This document shows, in pieces, positions 51,059-63,302 of a stretch of 64,000 bases of DNA. Location of the stretch: the NCBI RefSeq assembly GCF_009755355.1, contig NZ_WQLB01000001.1, positions 186,001 to 250,000 of the forward strand, written 5' to 3'. The notes under the pieces were generated by a model. That model did not search any database. It saw nothing but the letters and a program-made list of their open reading frames with translations, and was not told where the DNA came from. The DNA comes from Deinococcus arboris (GTDB taxonomy: Bacteria > Deinococcota > Deinococci > Deinococcales > Deinococcaceae). A program made the translations under genes and the position numbers. Position 1 is the first letter of the stretch. The number at the start of each line of letters is the position of its first letter.

Positions 51059-51059
<1 letters not shown>
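50373..51059 (+). CDS. Putative lipoprotein co-transcribed with dxs
   Basis: Protein of 228 aa with a lipoprotein signal ([13 protein letters not shown], lipobox Cys near 23). The mature part has [44 protein letters not shown] and [19 protein letters not shown], a beta-rich pattern often seen in Deinococcus-Thermus lipoproteins. Function unknown. ATG 50373 is chosen by the -10 spacing and signal peptide. Its stop TGA shares one base with the dxs ATG, so the two are translationally coupled. Confidence 0.75.
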
Positions 51060-52945
<1,886 letters not shown>

Positions 52946-52959
52946 GAAAAAATAGAGAG

Positions 52960-52991
52960 GGCGGCGCAGGGAAGTTCACTCCTGTGCCGCC
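52960..52991. terminator. Bidirectional terminator dxs/proA
   Basis: GGCGGCGCAGG (52960-52970) pairs with CCTGTGCCGCC (52981-52991) with one wobble. Confidence 0.65.
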
Positions 52992-53027
52992 TCTGGCTGG
53001 GGGTGTGGCTGGGGGTGGCCCGCAGCC

Positions 53028-54308
53028 CTACACCCTGACTTCCCCGTTGCCCTCTACCACCCACTTCGTCGTGGTCAATTCCCTCAGTCCCATCGGGCCA
53101 CGGGCGTGCAGTTTCTGGGTGCTGATGGCCACCTCGGCGCCCAGGCCCAGTTGCGCGCCATCGTTGAAACGGGGGCTGGCATTGACCATCACGGCCGCGC
53201 TGTCGACGTCCTGCACAAAGTGCTCGGCCTGGGCGGGGTCGCGGGTCAGAATCACGTCGGTGTGGTTGCCGTGCGCCGCAATAAAGTCCAGGGCCTCGTC
53301 CAGCCCGGCCACTGCCTTGAGGCTCAGGGTCAGGGCCAGAAATTCGGTGCCGTAATCGGCCTCGGTGGCAGGCTCAGCGCTCAGGCCAGCGGCGATCAGC
53401 ACCGCCAGGGCTTCGGGGTCGGCGCGCAGGGCCACGCCGCTGTTGAGGAGGGGCTGAACCAGCTGGGGCAAGGCGACCAGTGCTGCGCGGTCCACCAGCA
53501 GGGTGTCCAGAGCGTTGCAGGCGCTGGGCTTTTGCACCTTGGCGTTGTGGAGGAGCTGCGCGGCCCTCTCTCTGTCCAGTGGGTCGCGCGTGAACGAGGC
53601 GTCCAGGTAAATGTGGACCACGCCAATGCCGCCCACGATGACCGGCACGGTGGCGTTCTCCACACAAAAGCGGTGGAGTCCCGCCCCGCCGCGCGGAATG
53701 ATGGCGTCCACCCACTCGTCCAGGGTCAGGAGTTCCAGCACTCGCTCGCGGGCCGGGTCGCGGATGACCTGGACGGCCTGGGCCGGCAGCCCCTGGGCCT
53801 GCAAAGCGGCGTGAATCACTTCCTCTAACGCCGCGTTGCTGTGCACGGTTTCCTTACCGCCGCGCAGAATCACCGCGTTGCCACTCATGAGGGCCAGCGC
53901 CGCCACGTCCACGGTGACATTGGGCCGACTTTCATAGATCACGCCCAGCACGCCCAGCGGCACCCGGCGCGTGCCCACCCGGATACCGCTGGACTGGACC
54001 TGCACCGGGCTCTGCTCGCCCACCGGGTCAGGCAGGCGCGAGACGGCCTCGACATCCGCCGCCAGGCTGTCCAGCGCGGCGGGTGTCAGGCGCAGGCGGG
54101 CCACCATCGGGTCGGGCAGGCCCGCAGCCAGAGCGGCCTGGACATCCTGGGCGTTGGCGGCCAGGACGGCGTCGGCGCTGGCCCGCAGGCCCGCCGCCAA
54201 CGCGGTCAGCGCCGCCACCTTGCGCGCGGTAGGCAGCGAGCGCAGGGTCCGCGCAGCCTGCCGGGCGCGCACGCCCATCTCCTGAATCGTGGCGTTGGAG
54301 GCACTCAT
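53028..54308 (-). CDS. proA: Glutamate-5-semialdehyde dehydrogenase
   Basis: NADPH-dependent reductase of 426 aa in proline synthesis, converting glutamyl-5-phosphate to the semialdehyde. Visible motifs: [70 protein letters not shown] with the catalytic Cys near 275, and [29 protein letters not shown] 54308 has TAGCCT 6 nt upstream. The kinase proB is not adjacent. Confidence 0.96.
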   Translation of the reverse strand: MSASNATIQEMGVRARQAARTLRSLPTARKVAALTALAAGLRASADAVLAANAQDVQAALAAGLPDPMVARLRLTPAALDSLAADVEAVSRLPDPVGEQSPVQVQSSGIRVGTRRVPLGVLGVIYESRPNVTVDVAALALMSGNAVILRGGKETVHSNAALEEVIHAALQAQGLPAQAVQVIRDPARERVLELLTLDEWVDAIIPRGGAGLHRFCVENATVPVIVGGIGVVHIYLDASFTRDPLDRERAAQLLHNAKVQKPSACNALDTLLVDRAALVALPQLVQPLLNSGVALRADPEALAVLIAAGLSAEPATEADYGTEFLALTLSLKAVAGLDEALDFIAAHGNHTDVILTRDPAQAEHFVQDVDSAAVMVNASPRFNDGAQLGLGAEVAISTQKLHARGPMGLRELTTTKWVVEGNGEVRV

Positions 54309-54314
54309 GGGCCG

Positions 54315-54320
54315 AGGCTA
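54315..54320 (-). promoter_or_regulatory. -10 box TAGCCT of proA (leaderless)
   Basis: TAGCCT on the minus strand ends 6 nt before the ATG. Confidence 0.6.
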
Positions 54321-54421
54321 GCAGGGACAGGCCGCCACACCCAGGCGTGGGGTAGGCAGGGCGCCGCCGGGCCGAAAAAATGGGGAGGTCTGGCTTAGCC
54401 GCCGCGCCCCAGGAGCCCCGT

Positions 54422-54961
54422 ATGGACATCACCGAAACCCTGCATGCCCCGGACCGCGCTGCCTGGCGAACCTGGCTGGAGACCCACAGCGCCAACAAAG
54501 CGGAAATCTGGCTCATCCGCGACAGCACCAAGCCCAGCGTGCCTTATCTGGACTCAGTCGAAGAAGCGCTGTGCTTTGGCTGGATCGACGGCATCGCCAA
54601 GCGCCTGGACGACGCACGCCTGGCACAGCGCTTTACGCCCCGGCGCCCGCGCAGCCACTGGACCGAGCTCAACCGCGAGCGGGCCCGCCGCCTGATCGCC
54701 GAGGGCCGGATGACCGCTGCGGGCCGCGCCGTGCTGCCCGACCTGTCCACAGAGCACTTTCAGGTCGCCCCGGATATCCAGGCTGCCCTTCAGACAGACC
54801 CGCAGACTTGGGCCAACTTCCAGGCCTTTCCCGCGCTGTATCAGCGCATCCGGGTGGGGTATATCGAAGAAGCCCGCCGCCAGCCCGAAGTGTTTACCGC
54901 GCGCCTGAACAACTTTGTGAGCAAGACGAGGGCGAACAAGCAGTTTGGGGGGATGCGCTAG
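54422..54961 (+). CDS. YdeI/OmpD-associated family protein
   Basis: Protein of 179 aa. It has AWRTWLETHSANKAEIWLI, the signature VEEALCFGWIDGIAKRLDDARLAQRFTPRRPRSHWTELNRERARRL, and a C-terminal KTRANKQFGGMR. This is the YdeI-like family of bacteriocin-protection/OmpD-associated proteins, whose biochemical role is unclear. AGGAG is 6 nt before the ATG. Divergent from proA. Confidence 0.88.
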   Translation: MDITETLHAPDRAAWRTWLETHSANKAEIWLIRDSTKPSVPYLDSVEEALCFGWIDGIAKRLDDARLAQRFTPRRPRSHWTELNRERARRLIAEGRMTAAGRAVLPDLSTEHFQVAPDIQAALQTDPQTWANFQAFPALYQRIRVGYIEEARRQPEVFTARLNNFVSKTRANKQFGGMR

Positions 54962-55045
54962 CCGAACTCCGATGACATCCGGGCGGACTTGGAACGCGGC
55001 GCAGTCAACGTGAAGAGCCCCGCAGAAGAGCGATCAGGAGCACAA

Positions 55046-55110
55046 GCGGGCTGACGGGCATGGCGTTTTCACATCGGGAAATCCCCAGATGTTGGCCTTG
55101 CAGACTAAAG
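55046..55110 (-). repeat. MITE-like small repeat, truncated copy F
   Basis: Read on the minus strand it has TGATACGGCTTTAGTCTG and then AACATCTGGGGATTTCCCGA-TGT, an order shared with copies B and E. It lies just past the 3' end of argC. Confidence 0.45.
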
Positions 55111-55115
55111 CCGTA

Positions 55116-56042
55116 TCAGCTGGAGGCCAGGTCCAGCATCAGCTCCAGATTCTGCACCGCCGCGCCGCCCGCACCCTTGCCCAGATTGTCCAGGCGGGCG
55201 ACCAGCACGGCGCGCTCGCCGTCGCCCGAGGGGTAGACGAAGAGGTCCAGATTATTCGTGCCGTTCAGGGCCTGAGGGTCAAGAATCTCCGGATTGTCGG
55301 CGGGATCAGCCACCCGCATGTACCGCTGCCCGGCGTAGTGGGCTTTGAGCGCGGCGTGCAGGTCACCCGCGCCCACACCCAGTTCGCGCAGATGCAGGGG
55401 AATGGTGACCGTCATGCCCTGCGGCCAGGCGCCTACATTCGGCGTAAAGATAGGGGTGCGGCTCAGGCCGCCGTAGCGCATGGTCTCGGGGATGTGTTTA
55501 TGGCTCAGGCCCAGGGCGTAGCCCAGAAACGCGCCGCGCATCGGATGGGGCTCGTCCTGCTCGTGGGCGTCCACCAGCGCGCGTCCGCCGCCTGTGTAGC
55601 CGCTGTAGCCCTGAATACTGACAGGGTGGTCAGCGGGCAAGAGGCCTGCTGCCGTCAGGGGTGCCAGCAGGGCAATCGCGCCGGTGCTGTAGCAGCCGGG
55701 ATTGGCCACGTACCGCGCCGCCGCAATCCGCCCAGCCTGCTGGGCATTCAGCTCTGGAAACCCAAACACCCACTCGGGATTGACACGGTGGGCGGTACTG
55801 GCGTCCAGCAAGCGGGCGGCCGGGTTGGTGGTCAGGGCTACCGCCTCACGGGCCGCGTCGTCGTGCAGACACAGAATGGACACGTCGGCGGCGTTCAGCA
55901 GCTCGGCGCGGGCCGCCGGGTCTTTGCGCCGGGCCGGGTCAATGTGCAGCAGCGTCAGGTCGGCGCGGCCCTCAAGCCGCTGGCGGATTTGCAGGCCAGT
56001 GGTGCCGGCCTCGCCGTCAATAAACACTGTGGGTAGGGTCAT
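55116..56042 (-). CDS. argC: N-acetyl-gamma-glutamyl-phosphate reductase (type 2)
   Basis: Enzyme of 308 aa in arginine synthesis. It opens [19 protein letters not shown] and has [12 protein letters not shown] with catalytic Cys117, [10 protein letters not shown] and SHKHIPE; the short length marks the type 2 form. It is the last gene of an operon and its ATG overlaps the preceding stop by 4 nt. Its promoter is therefore far upstream, before 57870 or argF. Confidence 0.95.
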   Translation of the reverse strand: MTLPTVFIDGEAGTTGLQIRQRLEGRADLTLLHIDPARRKDPAARAELLNAADVSILCLHDDAAREAVALTTNPAARLLDASTAHRVNPEWVFGFPELNAQQAGRIAAARYVANPGCYSTGAIALLAPLTAAGLLPADHPVSIQGYSGYTGGGRALVDAHEQDEPHPMRGAFLGYALGLSHKHIPETMRYGGLSRTPIFTPNVGAWPQGMTVTIPLHLRELGVGAGDLHAALKAHYAGQRYMRVADPADNPEILDPQALNGTNNLDLFVYPSGDGERAVLVARLDNLGKGAGGAAVQNLELMLDLASS

Positions 56043-56365
56043 GTCGAAGTCTCCGTCAAAGGCTGGATGAGTTGTGCGGCCAGGATGGCGTGAAGCAGCT
56101 CTATCGTCTGCCCAGCCTTCAGGTGCGCCCAGAGGTCAGGGACCATAGGCATCAGGCGGATGACGCCAGTGGCGCCGCGCCCAATTACCTCAGACTCGCT
56201 GGTGTGCCACCAGGCGTAAGCGTTCACGAGGTCGCCGCCGCGTGGAAAGGTAAACACGCTGCCGTCCATCGGGCCGACTTTGTCGCCACACCCGCTGAAG
56301 ATGAATGGCAAGCGGTGGTCAAGTGGAAGATGGAGCCGGGCCAGCAGGAAGGGCGCCTCACGCAT
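56039..56365 (-). CDS. Small protein, possible EF-Tu-like beta-barrel domain
   Basis: Protein of 108 aa. It has [40 protein letters not shown] and later [27 protein letters not shown]. The layout recalls the small stand-alone EF-Tu domain-like proteins, but the match is loose. ATG overlaps the Nudix stop by 8 nt, and the stop overlaps argC by 4 nt. Function unknown. Confidence 0.55.
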   Translation of the reverse strand: MREAPFLLARLHLPLDHRLPFIFSGCGDKVGPMDGSVFTFPRGGDLVNAYAWWHTSESEVIGRGATGVIRLMPMVPDLWAHLKAGQTIELLHAILAAQLIQPLTETST

Positions 56366-56876
56366 CCTTTCCCCCATAACACCGCCGCACCAGTTCGGCC
56401 AGGTCGCCCTTGGCTGGGTCGCCGTGTTCAATCCGGCGCCGCAGCTCACCCGGCGTCAGCCACTCAGCGCCACTGAAATCGTCAGGATTGAAGTGTGGGG
56501 ACAGGTCTGCTTGAATCTCGTAGACCCGCATGAACGTGCTCAGGGTCGTCTCGAAAGGCGAAAACGCCGCCACCTCGCGCCAGGGCACGGTGCCGAGATC
56601 CAGATTCAGCTCCTCCTGCGTTTCGCGCAGGAAGGCAGCCTCGTAACTCTCGCCGCGCTCCACATGACCGCCCACGCTCATATCCAGGCAGCCGGGGAAC
56701 ACGCGCTTGGTCTGGGTGCGGCGCGGAATCCACAGCTGGCCCCGAGCATTGATCAGGAAGGCATTGACCACCCGCACCGGCAGGCGCCGCGCCCAGGCGT
56801 CTTCTCGCGTGACGGTGCCGACCACCTCGTCCCGCTCATTGACCAGGTCGAGCCATTCCACCGGAGCAGTTGTCAT
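56358..56876 (-). CDS. Nudix hydrolase
   Basis: Protein of 172 aa. The Nudix box is GHVERGESYEAAFLRETQEEL with REtxEE spacing intact. WLDLVNERDEVVGTVTR and LPVRVVNAFLINARGQLWI resemble the isopentenyl-diphosphate-isomerase-like/YfcD group. The substrate is unknown. ATG 56876 overlaps the GNAT stop (ATGA). Confidence 0.88.
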   Translation of the reverse strand: MTTAPVEWLDLVNERDEVVGTVTREDAWARRLPVRVVNAFLINARGQLWIPRRTQTKRVFPGCLDMSVGGHVERGESYEAAFLRETQEELNLDLGTVPWREVAAFSPFETTLSTFMRVYEIQADLSPHFNPDDFSGAEWLTPGELRRRIEHGDPAKGDLAELVRRCYGGKDA

Positions 56877-57388
56877 GGGGTCCACTCGTCGGCCAGCAGG
56901 GCGTACTGCGCGTCGTCGGTCCACTCGCCCCGGTGCCAGTAGCTCTGGCGCGACGTGCCCTCATGCCGGAAGCCCAGACCAGACAGCAGCCGGGCCACCG
57001 CAACGTTGCGCGGGTCAATGCTGGCGTAGACGCGGTGCAGGGTCAGCGGCCCGAAGGCGTGGGTCAGCAGCGCCCGCAGCGCCTCGGCGGCGTAGCCCTG
57101 CCCCTGGGCGTGGCGGGCCAGCGTGATGCCCAGCTCGGCCTGCGGCCCCCGCGTGTTCAGGGCCAGGTCGCCCAGCAGGCCGTCTGCATGCGCCATAGCC
57201 CGCTGCACCCAGCCCGGCGCCCCCAGCGGCGCCGGCGAGACAAGACCCTGCGCCGCATCCAGGGTGGCTGGCAGCGCCCAGGCCTGAAAGCGGGCGACCT
57301 CCGGGTCATTGCGGTAGGCGACCAGGGTGGGCAGGTCATCCGGAGTCAGAGGCCGAATCGTCAGTCGGGGGGTGAAGAGGGTGGTCAC
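56873..57388 (-). CDS. GNAT family N-acetyltransferase
   Basis: RimJ/RimL-like acetyltransferase of 171 aa. It has TPRLTIRPLTPDDLPTLVAYRNDPEVARFQAW, the acetyl-CoA-binding HAQGQGYAAEALRALLTHAF and LHRVYASIDPRNVAVARLLSGLGFRHEG. A GTG start overlaps the upstream stop (GTGA). Target unknown. Confidence 0.9.
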   Translation of the reverse strand: MTTLFTPRLTIRPLTPDDLPTLVAYRNDPEVARFQAWALPATLDAAQGLVSPAPLGAPGWVQRAMAHADGLLGDLALNTRGPQAELGITLARHAQGQGYAAEALRALLTHAFGPLTLHRVYASIDPRNVAVARLLSGLGFRHEGTSRQSYWHRGEWTDDAQYALLADEWTP

Positions 57389-57870
57389 CCCTGCCCCGCC
57401 GAGGTTAGCGCCACCTTACCGAACGTCATGAAGACCAGCGTGGGGCCGGCGGGTCCCCGGTAAGCACCCTGGGCGCCGTCCAGCGTGCAGGCCAGCGCCG
57501 TCAGGTGCCAGGCGTCTTCCTCGGTGCAGCTCAGGGTGCGCGTGGTCAGGGCGTGCAGGCGGTGCTCCTGGGCAAAGGCGCGCACCTTGCCGGCGGCCCT
57601 GGCCAGCTCCGCCGGAACCGATGGGTGGTCCCAGCCCCACAGCCACGACCCGTCCTGCGTGTTGTAGGTGCCCACCACCTGCACGGGGCAGGTGGCCCGG
57701 AAGGTCTCGTTGGTGAAGGTCAGGGTGCCGGCCTGCAGGTCGGCCTGCCAGTCGGCGCGGCCCAGGCCCCAGGCGCCGTCATGGGCCGCCGTCTGGGCCT
57801 GAAGACCCGCCAGCGCCCGTTCCACACCGGCACTCTGGTCTCCGAACAGCGCAGGATTCACGTTGGTCAT
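57385..57870 (-). CDS. DUF6882-like protein
   Basis: Protein of 161 aa with VVGTYNTQDGSWLWGWDHPSVP, RTLSCTEEDAWHLTALACTL and AYRGPAGPTLVFMTFG, which I recall as the DUF6882 pattern. No signal peptide. Function unknown. The start has CACACT 6 nt upstream on the minus strand, a possible -10 box, and it begins 23 nt after the argF stop, so it may also be read from argF. It leads the five-gene cluster ending in argC. Confidence 0.7.
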   Translation of the reverse strand: MTNVNPALFGDQSAGVERALAGLQAQTAAHDGAWGLGRADWQADLQAGTLTFTNETFRATCPVQVVGTYNTQDGSWLWGWDHPSVPAELARAAGKVRAFAQEHRLHALTTRTLSCTEEDAWHLTALACTLDGAQGAYRGPAGPTLVFMTFGKVALTSAGQG

Positions 57871-57893
57871 AGGCTCAGTGTGGCGCCTGTGCC

Positions 57894-58949
<1,056 letters not shown>

Positions 58950-58957
58950 AGGCAGAA

Positions 58958-58963
58958 AGTATA
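58958..58963 (-). promoter_or_regulatory. -10 box TATACT of argF (leaderless)
   Basis: TATACT on the minus strand ends 8 nt before ATG 58949. Confidence 0.55.
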
Positions 58964-59003
58964 GCTGGCCCAGGTCATCCCCAGGCCAGCCCAACCAATT
59001 ACG

Positions 59004-59019
59004 CATGTTTATTCATTCA
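59004..59019 (-). promoter_or_regulatory. Possible arginine-repressor (ARG-box-like) site
   Basis: On the minus strand TGAATGAATAAACATG, an AT-rich island in GC-rich DNA, partly fits the ArgR box TGAATWWWWATTCA. It lies about 40 nt upstream of the argF -10 box. The second half is weak. Confidence 0.25.
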
Positions 59020-59082
59020 GGACGCTTGAAGATACACTGACGCCCAGAACCTACTTTCCCTTACTGCAGCTACAGCGCCGCC

Positions 59083-61092
59083 CTACTTCGTTTCAGTCAG
59101 GGTGTAGTTGCCGCTGCCGCTGTAGGCGTACACGCGCCAACGGTAGGTGCCACTGGCCGCGTTGTAGGTAATGGCCTCGGTGCTGGTGCTGCCCTCGCTG
59201 GCCCCCACCTGCGTCCAGGTGCTGCCGTTCAGTTTTTGCAGGTACAGGTCAAAGTCGGTGCCGCTGGGGCCCGTCAGGTTGCCCTTGAGGGTGCCGCCCG
59301 CGTAGGAAAAGCCCGCCGTGCCCGGCTGGTAGCTGGTGCCGCCGCTGCTGACCGTGCCGTTGTACGTGGTGGGCGTGGGGGTCGGGGTGGTGCCGCCGCC
59401 CACGGTCACGAACAGCGCCGAGACTGGCCCGTAGGTGCCGCTGTTGTTGCGGGCGCGCACATAGACGGTGTGCTTGCCGGCGCTCAGGCCGCTGGTGGAC
59501 ACCGTCGCCTGCACGTTCTCGCGGTTGGTATTGAAGCTGCCGTCGGCCGCCGTCATGGCGCTGGCGGTGCCCCCAGCCCAGGGCGGCGTGTCAATGAAGT
59601 ATTCGGCCCCGGCCACCGTGCGGGCCGGCTCGCTGCCGTTGCTGGTGTTAAAGCGGGTGATGTCGGCGCTGGCGCTCAGGGTAAAGCTGGCGCCCGCCGC
59701 CACACTGGCCGGGGCCGTGACGCTCACGCTGTCAGGGCCGCTGCCCAGCTGGTACGGCGCGCGGGCCACGCGCAAGGCGTACAGCAGGGCCGCCTGGTTC
59801 TTGGGCAGGGTAGTGCTGGTAAAGGTGTTGCACGGCTCGAAGAACGCGGTGCCCAGCTCGATGGTGTATGACGCCACCCCCAGCTCGCCGTAGGCAAAGT
59901 CGTCGGTGGTGCCGCTGGTGGGGTACAGGCCCACCGACTGCTCAGGGGTGTAGCCGTTGAAGTACGCCAGCTTGCGCCCCAGCGACTGCAGCGCGGCGCC
60001 GTTGGGGGCTGCGGTGGTCGTGTCGCCCCAGGGCCACAGCACCAGCTGCGAGTAGCTGTGAATGTCCATATACACGCCGGAAGTATTGGCCGGGGCCGCG
60101 TCGGTACGGCTGGCGCCACGGTTGTCGGCAAAGGCCGCTTTAATCAGGTTCTGCAGGTTCTGGGTTTCGGGCTCTGAGCCAGCGCTGACGCCCCGGTACG
60201 TTTCGTTGCAGGGGTCGGTGCTGGACCCGCCCGTGCCCCAGGCGTAGGTAAAGTTGCGGTTCAGGTCGGCGCCAAACAGGCCGTTGCTGCACTTCTGGGT
60301 GTCGTTGACATTCTTGCGCCACGACGCGCCGGCCTCGGCCTTCTTGCGGCCATCGGGGTTGCTTTGCAGCACCAGCCAGACTTCCTGACTGTCCAGCATC
60401 CAGGTTACGTCCGCGTCGCGGCCGTAGTTGGCCAGCAGGTACTCGGCAAAGCGGGTGGACAGCTCGGCGGGCGTGTATTCCCGCGCGTGGATAGACGCCG
60501 TAATCAGGAGTCTGGGCTTGGTGCCGCCCGTGCTCTTGTTGGTCAGCTTCAGGACGTTCATGTCGTAGCCGCCGCGGCCCTTGGTCTTGAGCCAGGTCGA
60601 GCCGATGCTGCTCCAGCTGGCCAGGTTGGGGTACTGCGACACCAGGCCCTGTGCGCTGCTGTACGTTTCTTCGACGGTGCGGTAGCAGGAGTAGCCGCTG
60701 ATAGACAGGCTGCCCAGGTTTTCTTTCAGCGAGCCGCTGTGCCGCTCGGTTTCGGCCTTGTCAATGCGGATGGTCCAGTCGCGGCTCAGGCCCGTGACGC
60801 GCAGGCGCTCGAAGTCGGCCTGGCCCACGTCCAGCAGCACGAACTTCTCCTCGGCGCTGCCGCCGATCGGCTCGAAGGTCTTGACAATGTCAATCCAGTC
60901 GCGCTCGGTTTTGAAGTCAATGCGCGAGACCACGATGGGCTTTTGCTGAAAGACGCTGCATTCATCGGCCGTGGCCACCAGCGAGGTGCCCGGCGTGACC
61001 GGCGGGGCGGCCTGCGGTTGAGGCGTCTGCGAGCAGGAAGCCAGGAAGAGGGACGTGCTGAGCAGCAGGGACGACGTGAGCCTTCGTGTCAT
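59083..61092 (-). CDS. M14 zinc carboxypeptidase lipoprotein
   Basis: Exported protein of 669 aa with a lipoprotein signal (LLSTSLFLASC, Cys near 20). The M14 domain (about 125-440) has the zinc motif SIHAREYTPAE (HxxE), third ligand in DIHSYSQLVLWPWG, substrate-binding NPDGR and ADLNRNF, and catalytic Glu in YTIELGTAF. A linker domain (about 450-575) and a C-terminal pre-peptidase-type domain (SYQPGTAGFSYAGGTLKGNLTGPSGTDFDLYLQ) follow. It likely trims extracellular peptides. GGAGG lies 4 nt before the ATG. Confidence 0.9.
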   Translation of the reverse strand: MTRRLTSSLLLSTSLFLASCSQTPQPQAAPPVTPGTSLVATADECSVFQQKPIVVSRIDFKTERDWIDIVKTFEPIGGSAEEKFVLLDVGQADFERLRVTGLSRDWTIRIDKAETERHSGSLKENLGSLSISGYSCYRTVEETYSSAQGLVSQYPNLASWSSIGSTWLKTKGRGGYDMNVLKLTNKSTGGTKPRLLITASIHAREYTPAELSTRFAEYLLANYGRDADVTWMLDSQEVWLVLQSNPDGRKKAEAGASWRKNVNDTQKCSNGLFGADLNRNFTYAWGTGGSSTDPCNETYRGVSAGSEPETQNLQNLIKAAFADNRGASRTDAAPANTSGVYMDIHSYSQLVLWPWGDTTTAAPNGAALQSLGRKLAYFNGYTPEQSVGLYPTSGTTDDFAYGELGVASYTIELGTAFFEPCNTFTSTTLPKNQAALLYALRVARAPYQLGSGPDSVSVTAPASVAAGASFTLSASADITRFNTSNGSEPARTVAGAEYFIDTPPWAGGTASAMTAADGSFNTNRENVQATVSTSGLSAGKHTVYVRARNNSGTYGPVSALFVTVGGGTTPTPTPTTYNGTVSSGGTSYQPGTAGFSYAGGTLKGNLTGPSGTDFDLYLQKLNGSTWTQVGASEGSTSTEAITYNAASGTYRWRVYAYSGSGNYTLTETK

Positions 61093-61327
61093 AGGTCCTC
61101 CAGAAAAAGGGCACGCCAGCCTGGAAACCGCCGCCAGCAAAGGGGCCGTCAACGCCGTGCGCCTGGGTTGTGTGGTACTTCGGCACTGTAACACCCGGTT
61201 TCCAAAGCTCAAGTGCCTGCTGTCCCATACTTCCGAACACAGTGTGCGAAGTCGGCAGCCCCTCTGAGGATTTCGTGCTACTGGGAGTCGGTCACTGCTG
61301 GGCCGTGGGCCCGCGCCCGGACGGACT

Positions 61328-62236
61328 TCAGCCCTGGGCGCGGCGCCTGAAAATCCGGCGGGTCTGGGGGCGCTGTTTCTCCTCCTCCGGCTGGCCCTCT
61401 ACCCTAGACAGGGGCGGGACAAAGCGCGCGTCAGCCCAGCTCGCCAGGTCTTTGAGGGCCAGCACCAGCAGGGTCAGCAGCAGCACCGGCCACAGCAGCC
61501 CTTCAGGCGTGTCCAGCCAGGCCCAGCGCGCAAAACTGACCAGTTGCCCCAGGTCGGCGTTTAAGGGCAGGGCGGTCACGTCGGGCACCAGGTCAAAGCC
61601 GTCGCTGAACGCTATGCGCAGGGTCGGCTGGTCGTGAAAGCCCAGCGCCCCCAGTTCCATCAGCCATAAGAAGACGCCGCTGAGAACCGTGGCCACCACC
61701 GCTGCGGCCCGCCCGCGCAGGTGAGGCCACAGGTGGGTGCGCCACAGATGCCACGCGCCGCCGCCCAGGGCCAGCGCGCCTTCCATAAAAGGTTCCTTGC
61801 GCAGGGCGGTGACCTGGGCACCCACCAGCCGCGCCGTCAGGAGGGCCGCCCCCAGCACCAGCACCGCCCGGAACGACCCCCGGCCCAGCAGCAGCACCAG
61901 AACCAGCAGCGTGGGCACCTCGGGCGGCAGGCGCAGGCGGCCCCAGCCGTGCCACAGGCCCAGCAGCAGCCCAGGCAGCAGGCCCAGCAGCACCGTGAGC
62001 ACGGCCAGATTTAGCGAGCGGGCCAGGGCGCGCGGCAGCACGCAGGCGGCGTCCCGGCCAAAGCGGTCGGTGCCCAGCGGCGCCAGCGGGTGACCCGGCC
62101 GCAAAGGGGGCACTATAAAGGCCACGCTGCTGGTCGCCGCCTGCGCCGCTGGCAGCGGAATCAGAGACTGCACCGCACATTCCTGGCGCGGGGCCAGTAA
62201 GGCCAGCAGCACCAGGGGCAGCAGAAGCCACCTCAT
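61328..62236 (-). CDS. Oligopeptide-type ABC permease (DppC-like)
   Basis: Membrane protein of 302 aa with several hydrophobic segments and the EAA-type loop EPFMEGALALGGGAWHLWRTHLWPHLRG, plus the GTDRFGRD motif typical of the DppC class. A long periplasmic insert (about 225-265) is seen. ATG 62236 begins the hydrophobic N-terminus. It follows the DppB-like gene after 133 nt that contain a repeat. No binding protein or ATPase is in the window. Confidence 0.8.
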   Translation of the reverse strand: MRWLLLPLVLLALLAPRQECAVQSLIPLPAAQAATSSVAFIVPPLRPGHPLAPLGTDRFGRDAACVLPRALARSLNLAVLTVLLGLLPGLLLGLWHGWGRLRLPPEVPTLLVLVLLLGRGSFRAVLVLGAALLTARLVGAQVTALRKEPFMEGALALGGGAWHLWRTHLWPHLRGRAAAVVATVLSGVFLWLMELGALGFHDQPTLRIAFSDGFDLVPDVTALPLNADLGQLVSFARWAWLDTPEGLLWPVLLLTLLVLALKDLASWADARFVPPLSRVEGQPEEEKQRPQTRRIFRRRAQG

Positions 62237-62245
62237 ACGGCCTCT

Positions 62246-62369
62246 GGCCCCATCGTTTGTGCCAACGATGAACTCTGAGCAAAGCGAAAAGGAGAGAGAA
62301 CGGGTCTCAGGCGTGGCATTTGCACATCGGTTCTTTCCCAATGTGTTGGAACTACAGACGGACCCCGTG
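62246..62369 (-). repeat. MITE-like small repeat, copy E, between permease genes
   Basis: On the minus strand it has ATGACACGGGGTCCGTCTG, CCAACACATTGGGAAAGAAC and CGATGTGC, matching copies B and C in order. It fills the gap between two genes that would otherwise be one operon. Confidence 0.55.
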
Positions 62370-63164
62370 TCATTCGGCCCCCACCGGGCGGGGGTCCAGC
62401 CGCGCCGCCACGCCCCGCAGGATGACGTGACCCAGGCCGCCCAGCATCAGCAGGGCCAGCAGCGAACTGGAAAACACCATCAGCCGGTCCCCTTCCAGTT
62501 GCCCGCTTTCTGAGAACTGCCCCTGCACTGCCAGCGAGACGGTGTCGCCCAGGCCCGGAAAGTGCAGCAGGCCCTCCAGGATGGTCAGTGAAAGCGTGAG
62601 GCCCAGGGCGTCCCCGGCCAGCGTGGTCGCCTGCACGGGGCGGGCCACGCCCAGCGCGCGCCGCTGAATCTGGCCTTCCGGAAGACCCATCGCCCGCGCC
62701 GTGCGGCTGTGATCGGCCGCCAGCGCCTCCAGGTACGCCGCGCGGGTCTGCACCGCCGCCCGCGCCGCCACTGGCCAGGCCAGGCTGGCGACAATAAAGG
62801 TCAGCATCAGCGGGGACCAGGGGGTCAGGGGAAAATCCCAGCCCCGCCAGAGGGTGACGGCCAGCCCCAGCGCCACGCCCAGCAAGAGCAGCAGGAAGGG
62901 CGGCACAGTTTCCAGCAGCCACAACAGCCCCAGCGGCGCGCGCCTCAGGCCGGCGGCCAACACCCAGGCCAGCGCCAGGCCGCCCAGCAGATAGGTGCCG
63001 CTCAGCAGTGCCGCCTCGGCGACGGCCGGCAGCACCTCGGGCGACAGGCCTGCCATCAGCGTGGCGGGATAGGTCAGCAGCCGCTCGGGCAGGGGCAGAT
63101 GGCGCTGCACCCCGATCACGAGGACCGCGTGCCAACCCAGCAACGCGAGGAGGCCCAGCCTCAT
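62370..63164 (-). CDS. Oligopeptide-type ABC permease (DppB-like)
   Basis: Membrane protein of 264 aa with about six helices (LLALLGWHAVLVIG, LLSGTYLLGGLALAWVLAAGL, PPFLLLLLGVALGLAVTLW and a C-terminal one). The EAA loop is EALAADHSRTARAMGLPEGQIQRRALG. It lacks the longer N-terminal part of typical DppB. ATG 63164 has no clear ribosome or -10 site. Substrate class (peptide or nickel) is inferred from the family. Confidence 0.8.
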   Translation of the reverse strand: MRLGLLALLGWHAVLVIGVQRHLPLPERLLTYPATLMAGLSPEVLPAVAEAALLSGTYLLGGLALAWVLAAGLRRAPLGLLWLLETVPPFLLLLLGVALGLAVTLWRGWDFPLTPWSPLMLTFIVASLAWPVAARAAVQTRAAYLEALAADHSRTARAMGLPEGQIQRRALGVARPVQATTLAGDALGLTLSLTILEGLLHFPGLGDTVSLAVQGQFSESGQLEGDRLMVFSSSLLALLMLGGLGHVILRGVAARLDPRPVGAE

Positions 63165-63302
63165 GTGGAGAAGGAATGGGAGGCTGGCCAGACGCTAAGG
63201 CTCTGGTCCTCTGCCTGGCCGGAAACGTGGGGGCCCAGCGCCCGGAGCGCCGCCATATGGTTTGAGGTCACGCCCTAGCCTACGGGGCGCGGCCCAGGGG
63301 CC

